Below, piece by piece: positions 18,594-29,119 of a DNA stretch of 64,000 nt. The position numbers and the translations under genes are program-made. The stretch comes from Polynucleobacter sp. MWH-UH2A (GTDB lineage: Bacteria > Pseudomonadota > Gammaproteobacteria > Burkholderiales > Burkholderiaceae). Within the stretch, counting starts at the first letter, position 1, and each line of letters opens with the position of its first letter. The DNA lies in contig NZ_CP061321.1 of assembly GCF_018687195.1 (NCBI RefSeq), positions 682,001 to 746,000 of the forward strand, in the 5' to 3' direction. Below the pieces are notes generated by a model. That model was given only the letters and a program-made list of their open reading frames with translations. It did not search any database and was not told where the DNA came from.

Positions 18594-19211
18594 ATGACCG
18601 CATTAGATAAGCACCCCGAAAAAAACCTGATTCGCCTTCAGTTGAGTCAAAACTGTGTACTCAATAGCTTAGATGCGGCTGCAATGGCGGAATTAGAGCG
18701 CCATTTAGAGATTTCAGATCTCAAAAAGTCCGAGATCTTGTTGCACCAGGGTGATCATCAGATGGAGCAGTACTTTGTGCTGGATGGAATCCTCAAGCGT
18801 ATCGTTTCTAGCGCTGATGCCAAAGAGATGATCTTGCGTTTTGCCATTGAAAAAGACATTGAGACTAGCTATGCCGCTTGGCGCCTGAAGACCGCGGCCC
18901 CATATAGCATTGCCAGCGTTACCAAAGCCCGTGTGGCTCGCATGCCCCTCAAAAAATGGGCAGAGTTTCTGGAAGAGCACAAGTCGCTAAAGGAAAGCTT
19001 CGAGTTTGAAGTGATGCGCCTGATGAGTGAGATCATGGCTCATACGATTACTTTACATATGCTTGATGCACCAGGTCGGGTAGAGCGCTTTTTACGTAAG
19101 TACGAGGACCTCTTTGAGCTCCTCCCTAAGAAAGAGCTGGCTGCTTATTTAAACCTCTCCCCAGAGACCTTGAGCCGCCTCAAAACCAAGCATAAAGAGC
19201 TCTTCATTTAA
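18594..19211 (+). CDS. Crp/Fnr-family transcriptional regulator, candidate oxalate-region regulator
   Basis: A 205-residue protein with an N-terminal cyclic-nucleotide-like sensing domain (LLHQGDHQMEQYFVLDGILKR, residues about 49-69), a long dimer helix near 120-150, and a C-terminal helix-turn-helix LPKKELAAYLNLSPETLSRLK. The recognition helix has E-x-x-S-R, the FNR-type reading of TTGA half-sites. The protein ends nine residues after that Arg, so the usual beta-wing is very short. It has one cysteine, so it cannot hold an FNR-type iron-sulfur cluster; the signal is unknown. Its place just upstream of oxc, and the matching operators at 19261 and 62334, make it the likely regulator of those genes. 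Confidence 0.87.
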   Translation: MTALDKHPEKNLIRLQLSQNCVLNSLDAAAMAELERHLEISDLKKSEILLHQGDHQMEQYFVLDGILKRIVSSADAKEMILRFAIEKDIETSYAAWRLKTAAPYSIASVTKARVARMPLKKWAEFLEEHKSLKESFEFEVMRLMSEIMAHTITLHMLDAPGRVERFLRKYEDLFELLPKKELAAYLNLSPETLSRLKTKHKELFI

Positions 19212-19260
19212 GCCTTTTGGAAGTCGACAACCCCCTTTAGGATCAAGGATTTGAGGGAAA

Positions 19261-19302
19261 TTGACCGAAGTCAATGATGATCTAGACCCTCAAGCCTAAT
19301 AT
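19261..19302 (+). promoter_or_regulatory. FNR-like operator and -10 element of oxc
   Basis: TTGAC-CGAA-GTCAA at 19261-19274 is a perfect 5-4-5 palindrome of the Crp/Fnr class. TAATAT at 19297-19302 is a good -10 hexamer. If transcription starts near 19309, the palindrome centre is at -41.5, the class II activator position. The same layout recurs before the OxlT-type gene. The resulting leader to the oxc ATG is about 117 bases and contains a small hairpin (CGGGT/ACCCG, 19317-19332). Confidence 0.65.
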
Positions 19303-19425
19303 TCACCTCAGCCTAAGCGGGTCCCAAAACCCGTTGTGCGATTAATAACTTTATTGGAGACGGTAGCGCAAGCTAAATTGCCTTGACGAATGTTGGGGCT
19401 ATACCTGCAATTCACATACACAACT

Positions 19426-21135
19426 ATGACAACAGATAATCAAAACACCCAGTTAACAGATGGCTTTCACCTCGTTATCGATGCCTTGAAAGCAAACGAC
19501 CTAAATACTATTTTCGGTCTTGTTGGTATTCCAATTACTGACCTTTGCCGTTTGGCTCAGGCAGAAGGTTTGCGCTTCATTGGTTTCCGTCACGAGCAAC
19601 ACGCAGGTAATGCTGCAGCGATTGCTGGTTACATGACACAAAAGCCTGGTATTTGCATGACTGTTTCTGCGCCAGGTTTCTTGAATGGTTTGACTGCACT
19701 AGCAAACGCTACTGTGAACTGCTTCCCAATGATTTTGATTTCTGGTTCAAGCGAACGCGAGATCGTTGACTTGCAGCAGGGTGACTACGAAGAGATGGAT
19801 CAGCTCAATGCTGCTAAGCCATACTGTAAAGCTGCTTATCGTATTAATCACATCGAAGATATCGGCATTGGTTTTGCTCGTGCGATTCGTGCAGCCGTTT
19901 CTGGTCGTCCAGGCGGTGTGTATTTGGACTTGCCAGCACAGTTGCTTTCTCAAACTATGCCTGTTGAAGAAGCTAAGAAGTCTATCTTCAAGGTAATCGA
20001 TCCAGTTCCACGTCAAATCCCAGCTGCTGATGCAGTTGCTCGTGCATTAGATGTGCTCAAAGGTGCTAAGCGCCCATTGATTCTCTTGGGCAAAGGTGCT
20101 GCTTATGCACAAGCTGATAAAGAAATTCGTGATTTGATCGAAAAATCTGGCATTCCTTATTTACCAATGTCTATGGCAAAAGGTTTGTTGCCAGATAACC
20201 ATCCACAGTCTGCTTCTGCAGCACGTTCATTCGTATTGGCCGAGGCTGATGCGGTGATGTTGGTTGGTGCTCGTTTGAACTGGTTGCTTGCGCACGGTAA
20301 AGGCAAGACATGGGGTAAAGATCCTAAGAAATTTATCCAAATCGATATTCAAGCAAACGAAGTCGATAGCAACGTGCAAATCGCTGCACCATTGATTGGT
20401 GATATCGGTTCATGCGTTGGTGAACTCTTGAAGGGTATTTCTGCTGTTCCAAAGCCAAGCGCTGAATGGATTGCTGCAATTACCGAGAAGAAAGAGAAGA
20501 ACACAGCGAAGATGGCTGAGACATTGGCTAAAGAAGCTAATCCAATGAACTTCCACGGCGCATTACGCGTAATTCGTGATGTGATCAAGAAGAACCCAGA
20601 TGTGAACTTGGTAAACGAAGGCGCTAATACTTTGGATTACTGCCGCGCTATCGTGGATATGTACAAGCCACGTAAGCGTTTTGACTCTGGTACTTGGGGC
20701 ATTATGGGTATCGGTATGGGCTACGCTATCGGCGCAGCCGTTACCAGCGGCTTGCCAACAGTGGCAGTTGAGGGTGACAGCGCTTTCGGTTTCAGCGGTA
20801 TGGAATTAGAAACTGTTTGCCGTTACAAGCTCCCAATCACAACCGTTGTGTTTAACAACAATGGTGTGTATCGCGGCACAGATCAAAACCCAACTGGTGG
20901 TGCGGATGTTGCGCCAACCGTGTTCGTTAAAGATGCGCGTTACGACAAGATGATTGAAGCATTTGGTGGTGTTGGCTACTATGTAACTACTCCAGCAGAA
21001 TTAGAAGCAGCATTAACAGAAGCAATTGCTGCCGGTAAACCAGCTCTTATCAATGCTGTTATTGATGAGACCGCAGGTACTGAAAGTGGACGTTTAACAA
21101 ACTTAAACCCATCTACAGCAGCTGCTAAGAAGTAA
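19426..21135 (+). CDS. oxc: Oxalyl-CoA decarboxylase
   Basis: Thiamine-diphosphate enzyme converting oxalyl-CoA to formyl-CoA and CO2. The 569 residues align through their length, as far as I recall, with Oxalobacter Oxc and E. coli YfdU. Key parts are [16 protein letters not shown] near residue 30, GFRHEQHAG with the catalytic Glu near 55, [13 protein letters not shown] near 162, and the ThDP/Mg block [14 protein letters not shown]...NNNG near 450-480. I use the ATG at 19426, which gives the usual family N-terminus; an ATG at 19390 is in frame. No clear ribosome site precedes either. Codon use is strongly biased to GGT/GCT/CGT, suggesting high expression. frc follows after 47 bases. Confidence 0.96.
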   Translation: MTTDNQNTQLTDGFHLVIDALKANDLNTIFGLVGIPITDLCRLAQAEGLRFIGFRHEQHAGNAAAIAGYMTQKPGICMTVSAPGFLNGLTALANATVNCFPMILISGSSEREIVDLQQGDYEEMDQLNAAKPYCKAAYRINHIEDIGIGFARAIRAAVSGRPGGVYLDLPAQLLSQTMPVEEAKKSIFKVIDPVPRQIPAADAVARALDVLKGAKRPLILLGKGAAYAQADKEIRDLIEKSGIPYLPMSMAKGLLPDNHPQSASAARSFVLAEADAVMLVGARLNWLLAHGKGKTWGKDPKKFIQIDIQANEVDSNVQIAAPLIGDIGSCVGELLKGISAVPKPSAEWIAAITEKKEKNTAKMAETLAKEANPMNFHGALRVIRDVIKKNPDVNLVNEGANTLDYCRAIVDMYKPRKRFDSGTWGIMGIGMGYAIGAAVTSGLPTVAVEGDSAFGFSGMELETVCRYKLPITTVVFNNNGVYRGTDQNPTGGADVAPTVFVKDARYDKMIEAFGGVGYYVTTPAELEAALTEAIAAGKPALINAVIDETAGTESGRLTNLNPSTAAAKK

Positions 21136-21182
21136 TTTAATTAATTTAGAAGCAAACAAGAAATACTTAAGGAGAAACAAGC

Positions 21183-22433
21183 ATGACTAAACCATTAGAT
21201 GGTATTCGCATTATTGACTTCACACACGTACAAGCAGGTCCTGCATGTACTCAGTTGTTGGCTTGGTACGGTGCAGACGTGATCAAAGTAGAGCGTCCAG
21301 GTGCTGGCGACGTTACTCGTAGCCAATTGCGCGATATTCCAGGCGCTGATGCTTTGTATTTCACAATGCTCAACGGTAACAAGCGCTCATTGACATTGGA
21401 TACTAAGACTGCAGAAGGTAAAGAAGTTTTAGAGAAGATGATCAAGACTTCTGACGTAATGGTTGAGAACTTCGGTCCTGGTGCTTTGGATCGTATGGGT
21501 TTCTCTTGGAAGCGTATCCAAGAATTGAATCCAAAAATGATCATGGCTTCTGTAAAAGGCTTTAGCGATGGCCACTCATACGAAGATTTGAAAGTGTATG
21601 AGAACGTAGCTCAGTGTGCTGGTGGTGCTGCTTCTACAACTGGTTTCTGGGATGGTCCTCCTACTGTTTCTGCTGCTGCTTTGGGCGACTCTAATACTGG
21701 TATGCACTTGGCAATTGGTATTTTGACTGCATTGATGCAACGTGAAAAAACTGGCCGTGGCCAAAAAGTATCTTGCTCAATGCAGGACGCTGTATTGAAC
21801 TTGTGCCGCGTGAAGTTGCGCGATCAACAACGTTTGGACAAAGTTGGCTACTTGGAAGAGTATCCACAGTATCCACACGGCTCATTCTCTGATGTCGTTC
21901 CACGTGGCGGTAACGCTGGTGGTGGCGGTCAGCCAGGTTGGGTGTTGAAGTGTAAAGGTTGGGAAACTGATCCAAACGCATACATCTACTTCACTATTCA
22001 AGGTCACGCTTGGGAGCCAATTACTAAGGCTTTGGGCAAACCAGAGTGGGCAACAGATCCTAAATACATGACTGCTGAAGCTCGTCAAGATAAGATTTTT
22101 GACATCTTCGCAACTATTGAAGATTGGCTCAAAGATAAGACTAAATACGAAGCTGTGGACATTCTCCGCAAGTTCGATATTCCATGCGCTCCAGTTCTCT
22201 CTATGAAAGAATTGGCTGCATCACCAGACTTGCGTAAGAGTGGTTCGATTGTTGAAGTTGACCACAAAGTTCGTGGTAAGTACTTGACTATTGGTAGCCC
22301 AATCAAGTTCTCTGATTTGCAAATCGATGTGAAGCCATCTCCTGTATTGGGTGAGCACACTGATGAAGTGTTGTCTGACCTTGGTTACAGCGCTGATGAC
22401 ATCGCTAAATTGCACGCAGCAAAAGCAGTTTAA
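21183..22433 (+). CDS. frc: Formyl-CoA:oxalate CoA-transferase
   Basis: Class III CoA-transferase that moves CoA from formyl-CoA to oxalate, making oxalyl-CoA for Oxc. The 416 residues contain Gln17 (THVQAGP), Tyr59, catalytic Asp169 in [12 protein letters not shown], and the tetraglycine loop GGGGQ near 246-250; Gln17, Tyr59 and Asp169 have the numbering of the Oxalobacter enzyme. Residue 48 is Gln where Oxalobacter has Trp. A strong AAGGAGA ribosome site precedes the ATG. It shares the biased codon use of oxc and is followed by a good terminator, so oxc-frc is one transcript. Confidence 0.94.
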   Translation: MTKPLDGIRIIDFTHVQAGPACTQLLAWYGADVIKVERPGAGDVTRSQLRDIPGADALYFTMLNGNKRSLTLDTKTAEGKEVLEKMIKTSDVMVENFGPGALDRMGFSWKRIQELNPKMIMASVKGFSDGHSYEDLKVYENVAQCAGGAASTTGFWDGPPTVSAAALGDSNTGMHLAIGILTALMQREKTGRGQKVSCSMQDAVLNLCRVKLRDQQRLDKVGYLEEYPQYPHGSFSDVVPRGGNAGGGGQPGWVLKCKGWETDPNAYIYFTIQGHAWEPITKALGKPEWATDPKYMTAEARQDKIFDIFATIEDWLKDKTKYEAVDILRKFDIPCAPVLSMKELAASPDLRKSGSIVEVDHKVRGKYLTIGSPIKFSDLQIDVKPSPVLGEHTDEVLSDLGYSADDIAKLHAAKAV

Positions 22434-22462
22434 TAAGAACCATCTGTAATTGCAGTATCTCT

Positions 22463-22489
22463 AAGGCGCTCCTCGTGAGCGCCTTTTTT
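22463..22489 (+). terminator. Rho-independent terminator after frc
   Basis: AAGGCGCTC at 22463-22471 pairs with GAGCGCCTT at 22477-22485 around a 5-base loop and runs into six or more T residues. It ends the oxc-frc transcript 30 bases after the frc stop. Confidence 0.92.
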
Positions 22490-22553
22490 ATTACTTATTA
22501 ATCTCAGAAGAAATACTTCTGCAGATATTGGCAAATCGTTTTAGACTGAGAAT

Positions 22554-22982
22554 ATGAAAACCAGTATTGATTTACACCAGTTGGTAGAGTGTGTTGGTGA
22601 TGCGATTATCGTGTCAGACGCCAATGAAAAAATTGTCTTGTGGAATCCATCTGCCACTCGCATCTTTGGTTACACCGAAGAAGAGGCTTTAGGCCAGACT
22701 TTGGACTTGATTGTTCCTGAACGTCAGCGTCAACGACATAGCGAAGGCTATAGCAAATCAATGCAGACAGGCACAACTCGTTATGGCACTTCTTTGCTGA
22801 AGGTTCCTGCTAAGCATAAGGATGGCAACACACTCTCGATCGCATTTACTGTTGGAATGCTATTTGATGCGAATCACCAGGCGAATGGCGTCGTGGCAAT
22901 TATTCGGGATGAGACTGCTCGGTTTGCCGAGGAAAGAGCTCTGAAAAAGCGCATTGCGGACCTAGAGAATCCAACAACTTAG
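22554..22982 (+). CDS. Stand-alone PAS-domain sensor protein
   Basis: A 142-residue protein consisting of one PAS domain (about residues 8-125: VGDAIIVSDANEKIVLWNPSATRIFGYTEEEALG) and a short C-terminal helix, with no kinase, cyclase or DNA-binding output domain. The segment PERQRQRHSEGY places His62 where FixL-type PAS domains bind heme, by alignment from memory. It sits between frc and the second CoA-transferase and has its own start after the frc terminator. It may sense oxygen, redox state or a small ligand and act through a partner; the nearby Crp/Fnr protein is one candidate. Function unproven. Confidence 0.85.
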   Translation: MKTSIDLHQLVECVGDAIIVSDANEKIVLWNPSATRIFGYTEEEALGQTLDLIVPERQRQRHSEGYSKSMQTGTTRYGTSLLKVPAKHKDGNTLSIAFTVGMLFDANHQANGVVAIIRDETARFAEERALKKRIADLENPTT

Positions 22983-23110
22983 TTGTATGCAGTTCCTGTA
23001 GGCTTTGACTGTAGAGTGTGCTTAAAAATTAAGCACATGCCGTTTCCCAGTAGCCCCCGCTGGTAAAATCGTCCTAATTCAAAATTTTCATTCTTATTAG
23101 GACTTAAACC

Positions 23111-24358
23111 ATGGCAAAAGCACTAGAAGGGGTCAAAATCCTCGACTTTACGCACGTTCAATCAGGGCCAACTTGTACGCAGTTGTTGGCCTGGTTTGGC
23201 GCAGATGTAATTAAGGTAGAAAAATCAGGGGAAGGGGATGCGACACGCGGACAGCTGCGTGATATTCCTGATGCTGATAGCTTGTATTTCACGATGTTGA
23301 ACCACAACAAGCGCTCCATCACAGTAAATACGAAGACTCAAAAAGGTAAAGAAATTCTGGAGCGTCTCATTAAGGAGTGTGATGTTCTTGTTGAGAACTT
23401 TGCTCCAGGCGCACTCGATCGCATGGGTTTTTCTTGGGAACGTATTCAAGAGTTGAACCCCATGATGATCATGGCATCTGTAAAAGGTTTTGGTCCTGGT
23501 CCATACGAAGATTGCAAGGTGTATGAGAACGTCGCACAGTGTGCTGGTGGCTCTGCTTCTACAACCGGTTTTGATGATGGTCCTCCCATGGTTACGGGCG
23601 CGCAAATTGGCGATAGCGGCACTGGCTTGCATTTGGCCTTGGGCATCGTGACTGCCTTGTATCAGCGTACCCATTCAGGTCGTGGCCAAAAGGTATTGGC
23701 GGCGATGCAAGATGCGGTGTTGAACTTGTGCCGCGTAAAGTTGCGTGATCAGCAGCGCCTAGAACGCAATGGATTGATGCAAGAGTACCCACAGTTCCCT
23801 AACGGCGAGTTTGGTGACTCTGTACCCCGCGCTGGTAATGCCTCTGGCGGTGGTCAACCTGGTTGGATTGTGAAATGTAAGGGCTGGGAAAAAGATCCTA
23901 ATGCCTATATGTATGTGATTGTTCAAGCTCCGGTATGGGAAGCAGTTTGTAAAGTGATTGGTCGTGAAGATTGGATTACTGATGTTCGCTTCGCCTCACC
24001 GATGGCACGCTTGCCACACTTAATGGAAATCTTCGCTGAGATTGAGAAGTGGACCATGACCATGACGAAGTTTGAAGTTATGGATATCTTGAACAAGTAT
24101 GACATTCCGTGCGGCCCCATTTTGTCGATGAAAGAAATCGCAGAAGAGCCAGCATTACGCGCTACAGGAACAGTAGTGGAAGTGGATCATCCGATTCGTG
24201 GAAAGTATTTGACCGTTGGCAATCCAATTAAGATGTCAGATAGCCCAACAGAAGTGACACGCTCACCATTACTCGGTGAACATACTGATGAGATTCTGAG
24301 CGAGCTTGGATACTCTACAGATGATCTTATCGAACTTCGTCACAGTAAGGTGATCTAA
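23111..24358 (+). CDS. CaiB/BaiF CoA-transferase, second formyl-CoA transferase-like protein
   Basis: Paralogue of the Frc encoded 0.7 kb upstream, 415 residues, closely similar throughout. It keeps Gln17, Tyr59 and the catalytic Asp (residue 168, in [12 protein letters not shown]). The glycine loop is SGGGQ instead of GGGGQ, and it uses GGG and other less favoured codons more freely than frc, suggesting lower expression and independent evolution. Only one base separates its stop from the following formyltransferase-like gene, so the two are coupled. It may be a second formyl-CoA transferase with another acceptor acid, or a less active isoenzyme. Confidence 0.88.
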   Translation: MAKALEGVKILDFTHVQSGPTCTQLLAWFGADVIKVEKSGEGDATRGQLRDIPDADSLYFTMLNHNKRSITVNTKTQKGKEILERLIKECDVLVENFAPGALDRMGFSWERIQELNPMMIMASVKGFGPGPYEDCKVYENVAQCAGGSASTTGFDDGPPMVTGAQIGDSGTGLHLALGIVTALYQRTHSGRGQKVLAAMQDAVLNLCRVKLRDQQRLERNGLMQEYPQFPNGEFGDSVPRAGNASGGGQPGWIVKCKGWEKDPNAYMYVIVQAPVWEAVCKVIGREDWITDVRFASPMARLPHLMEIFAEIEKWTMTMTKFEVMDILNKYDIPCGPILSMKEIAEEPALRATGTVVEVDHPIRGKYLTVGNPIKMSDSPTEVTRSPLLGEHTDEILSELGYSTDDLIELRHSKVI

Positions 24359-24359
24359 G

Positions 24360-25292
24360 ATGCGGGTTGCTTTGATTGGGAGTGCGGATTTCGGTAAAGC
24401 GGCTTTAGAGGCGTTTTTGGATCGCGGCGATGAAGTGGTTGCCGTCTTCTGCCCACCCGATAATCCCAAATCAAGCAAGCCAGAAGTTTTAAAAGAAGCT
24501 GCAATTGCAAGGGGGCTTCATCCCTTGCAATTTGCTTCGCTCAAAAGTCCTGAGGCGGCTCAGGCAATGATTGATAGCCAGGCGGATATTTGCGTCATGG
24601 CTTATGTGTTGCAGTTTGTTCCGCAAGAGCTTTGCAAAATTCCAAAGCACGGCACAATTCAGTACCACCCATCTTTATTGCCAAAGTATCGTGGCCCAAG
24701 CGCCATCAACTGGGCAATTGCATTGGGAGAGGAAAAAACGGGTCTGACTATTTTCCGCCCATCCGATGGCTTGGATGAAGGCGAAGTGATTTTGCAAAAA
24801 GAAGTGGCCATCGGACCGGATGACACTCTTGGAAAAATTTACTTTGATCATTTATTTCCGATTGGTGTCAAAGCCCTGTTGGAAGCCGCTGATCTCGTGG
24901 TGGCAGGTAAGCATCAAGAAATCGTGCAAGATGAGTCACAAGCAAATTACGAAGGTTGGTTTGATGCCAATGCCGCTCAGATTCATTGGGCATCGCACAT
25001 TAGCCAAATCTATAACTTGATTCGCGCATGCAACCCTGCGCCGGGTGCATGGACCAAGTTTGGTGAGCAAAAAGTACAAATCTACGATTGTCATAAGCAT
25101 ATTGCAGCAACTTTCGGTGCCGTTAAGGGCAAGCCAGGTGAGGTAACTCAAATCACTTTGGATTCATTCTTTGTGACCTGTCATGGTGGGCAGATCGAAG
25201 TACTCAAAGCAAAAGGTGCGGCTGGCAAGGTGAATGGCGCAGAGTTGGCTAAAGAGTTGAGTCTACAAGTAGGGCAGTTCTTCGCCCTGTAA
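24360..25292 (+). CDS. Formyltetrahydrofolate hydrolase/formyltransferase-fold protein (ALDH1L1 N-terminal-like)
   Basis: A 310-residue two-domain protein of the methionyl-tRNA formyltransferase fold. It resembles the N-terminal 10-formyl-THF hydrolase domain of ALDH1L1 more than Fmt: HGTIQYHPSLLPKYRGPSAINW carries the catalytic His near residue 103 in the PSLLP context, and SDGLDEGEVILQKE carries the catalytic Asp near 139. A C-terminal FMT_C-like domain (WASHISQIYNLIRACNPAPGAWT onward) follows from about 215. It is translationally tied to the second CoA-transferase. The likely role is exchange of formyl groups between folate and other carriers, or release of formate; the substrate is not certain. 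Confidence 0.8.
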   Translation: MRVALIGSADFGKAALEAFLDRGDEVVAVFCPPDNPKSSKPEVLKEAAIARGLHPLQFASLKSPEAAQAMIDSQADICVMAYVLQFVPQELCKIPKHGTIQYHPSLLPKYRGPSAINWAIALGEEKTGLTIFRPSDGLDEGEVILQKEVAIGPDDTLGKIYFDHLFPIGVKALLEAADLVVAGKHQEIVQDESQANYEGWFDANAAQIHWASHISQIYNLIRACNPAPGAWTKFGEQKVQIYDCHKHIAATFGAVKGKPGEVTQITLDSFFVTCHGGQIEVLKAKGAAGKVNGAELAKELSLQVGQFFAL

Positions 25293-25308
25293 GCTGATGC
25301 CTAGAGAA

Positions 25309-27012
<1,704 letters not shown>

Positions 27013-27020
<8 letters not shown>

Positions 27021-27201
27021 TCGAGTAAACGTAGGCGCGTTGTTTGAGTTTGGCTGCTTTGGCGCGACGTTGGTCTTCGACAGTCAGAGGCTCCTTGTCC
27101 CATAGTAGGGCGCGACCAGCTTGTTGGTCAGCCTCCAGATGTGGTTTTTGGGTCTTCAGTTCATTTAAGAACTGGGTGAATTCGGATTGGTATCTTGCCA
27201 T
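27013..27201 (-). CDS. DUF3460 family small protein
   Basis: A 62-residue protein, MARYQSEFTQFLNELKTQKPH onward, with the DUF3460 pattern (QQAGRALLWDKEPLTVEDQRRAKAAKLKQRAYVY). It is found beside scpA/panC in Burkholderiales; the function is unknown. I use the ATG at 27199-27201, which has AGGAAA seven bases upstream. A longer reading from 27231 adds ten residues without support. It overlaps scpA by 8 bases. Confidence 0.85.
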
Positions 27202-27264
27202 GACGTTTCCTAAAATACTCAATAAATTCAATAACTTATAAAGTTAAAGGCTAATGCACATTGA

Positions 27265-27299
27265 GGTCTATGAGCACCATTATAGGTGCTTTTTAGACC
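27265..27299. other. Nested hairpin between metG and the DUF3460 gene
   Basis: GGTCTA (27265-27270) pairs with TAGACC (27294-27299), enclosing AGCACC (27273-27278) paired with GGTGCT (27285-27290). The T-run lies on the plus-strand side (27290-27294), so as an intrinsic terminator it would act on antisense transcripts. On the metG sense strand it is a hairpin without a U-tract. It may stabilise the metG 3' end. Confidence 0.5.
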
Positions 27300-27304
27300 G
27301 ATTT

Positions 27305-28975
27305 TTACAAGTTTGCAGCCAGTAAAGCCTCTATTTGTGGGGCTTCAACCCGGGTCATGAGGTGCTTGTAGGGCTTGATTGGGTTTTTGCTTGAGAGCGG
27401 TGTGGCGATGTCAGACCAAGACTGGGGTTTCAATGACAAAAATTCTTCAACACCGGCAGCCACATTCGGGATGATTGGCTTTAAATAAAGGCTGAGCATT
27501 CTGAATGCTTCTAGGGTCACGCTACAGACTTTTTGTAGGTCAGCTTCACGGGCTGGATCCTTAGCGATTTCCCAAGGCTTGTTTTCATCAACAAAGCCGT
27601 TTACCTTATCTGCAAGCTCCATGATCGAACGCAAGGCTTTGGCAAACTCTCTTCCCTCGTAGAGTGCCGCAATTTTTTCGCTGGCGTCTGCAATTTCTTT
27701 TAACAAGGGGTGACCCATTGCTTCATCAGAAACAACGCCGCCAAAACGCTTCACCAAGAAACCGGCACTACGGCTTGCAATATTGATGTACTTACCTAAC
27801 AGATCACTATTCACACGCGCAACAAAGTCTTGAAGATTTAAATCTAAATCTTCCATGCTGTCATTAAGCTTAGTAGCAAAGTAATAGCGGAACCATTCAG
27901 GATTAAAGCCGCACTCAATCACGCTGTTTGCAGAAATGAGCGTACCACGTGACTTACTCATCTTCTCGCCGTCAACGGTTAAGAATCCATGAGCGAATAC
28001 ATTGGTTGGCGTGCGGTAGCCTGCAAATTGCAAAGTGGCTGGCCAGAACAGGGTATGGAAATACAGAATGTCTTTACCAATGAAATGGTATTGCTCTGTA
28101 GTGGTGTCAGGCTTGACCCACTCATCAAAATTCAGGCCTTTGGCTTGGCAGTAATTGAGGAAGCTGGCGTAGTAGCCAATTGGCGCGTCCAGCCAGACAT
28201 AGAAGTATTTACCAGGTGCATCGGGGATTTCAAAGCCGAAATAGGGGGCATCACGAGAAATATCCCAGTCGCCTAATTTGCTATCGCCAGGCTCACCAAC
28301 CCATTCTTTCATCTTATTACGGGCTTCGGATTGCAGCGGTGTTTTTACTTGTGTCCACTCACGTAAAAAAGCTTCGCAACGTGGATCGGATAATTTAAAG
28401 AAATAGTGATCAGAGACTTTCTTGATTGGAGTTGCACCACTCACTACTGAAAACGGGTTCTTTAAATCCGTTGGGGAATAAGTAGCACCACATTTTTCGC
28501 AATTGTCGCCGTACTGATCTTTTGCGCCACACTTCGGGCATTCACCTTTAATGAAACGATCTGGTAAGAACATCTCTTTGACTGGATCGTATGCCTGTTC
28601 AATAGCACGCTTCTCAATCAACCCTGCATCGCGTAGCTTGAGGTAGATGCTTTGTGAGAGTGTTTCATTCTCAGGACTATCAGTGGTGTAGTAGTTATCA
28701 AATGAAATCAGAAAATTGTCGAAGTCGCGTTTATGTTCTTTCCAAACATTCGCGATTAATTCTTTAGGAGTCAACCCTTCTTTCTCGGCGCGCAGCATGA
28801 TGGGTGTGCCATGGGTGTCGTCGGCGCCAACATAATGAACCTCATGGCCGCGCATGCGCTGGAAGCGAACCCAAATATCAGTTTGGATGTATTCCACCAA
28901 GTGGCCAATATGGATCTGACCATTGGCATACGGCAGGGCGGAGGTAACGAGAAGGCGGCGCTGTGAGCTACTCAT
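27305..28975 (-). CDS. metG: Methionyl-tRNA synthetase
   Basis: Charges tRNA-Met. HIGH motif in [19 protein letters not shown] near residues 15-33, zinc-binding [18 protein letters not shown] near 142-159, and the KMSKS loop [10 protein letters not shown] near 330. The anticodon-binding helical domain follows. The protein stops at 556 residues, just after that domain, so it lacks the C-terminal tRNA-binding dimerisation domain found in the roughly 680-residue E. coli enzyme. The reading frame ends cleanly, so this looks like a natural short form. Confidence 0.97.
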   Translation of the reverse strand: MSSSQRRLLVTSALPYANGQIHIGHLVEYIQTDIWVRFQRMRGHEVHYVGADDTHGTPIMLRAEKEGLTPKELIANVWKEHKRDFDNFLISFDNYYTTDSPENETLSQSIYLKLRDAGLIEKRAIEQAYDPVKEMFLPDRFIKGECPKCGAKDQYGDNCEKCGATYSPTDLKNPFSVVSGATPIKKVSDHYFFKLSDPRCEAFLREWTQVKTPLQSEARNKMKEWVGEPGDSKLGDWDISRDAPYFGFEIPDAPGKYFYVWLDAPIGYYASFLNYCQAKGLNFDEWVKPDTTTEQYHFIGKDILYFHTLFWPATLQFAGYRTPTNVFAHGFLTVDGEKMSKSRGTLISANSVIECGFNPEWFRYYFATKLNDSMEDLDLNLQDFVARVNSDLLGKYINIASRSAGFLVKRFGGVVSDEAMGHPLLKEIADASEKIAALYEGREFAKALRSIMELADKVNGFVDENKPWEIAKDPAREADLQKVCSVTLEAFRMLSLYLKPIIPNVAAGVEEFLSLKPQSWSDIATPLSSKNPIKPYKHLMTRVEAPQIEALLAANL

Positions 28976-29119
28976 GTAAAGCGGATGATTGAAGAAAGGT
29001 TAAATTGGGGCTTAATCCAACATTATGATGGCTTGAGCAGTGATTTTAGTCTGCGGTTAAAGTAAAGATCCGTTTAGTGTCGATAAAATAGTGCTCACCC
29101 CCGATTTAGAAGGTAGTTC

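Noticed and set aside
23000-23110. FNR-like operator before the second CoA-transferase
   Set aside because: A TTGAC half-site occurs at about 23003, but the matching GTCAA half is absent, so there is no palindrome.
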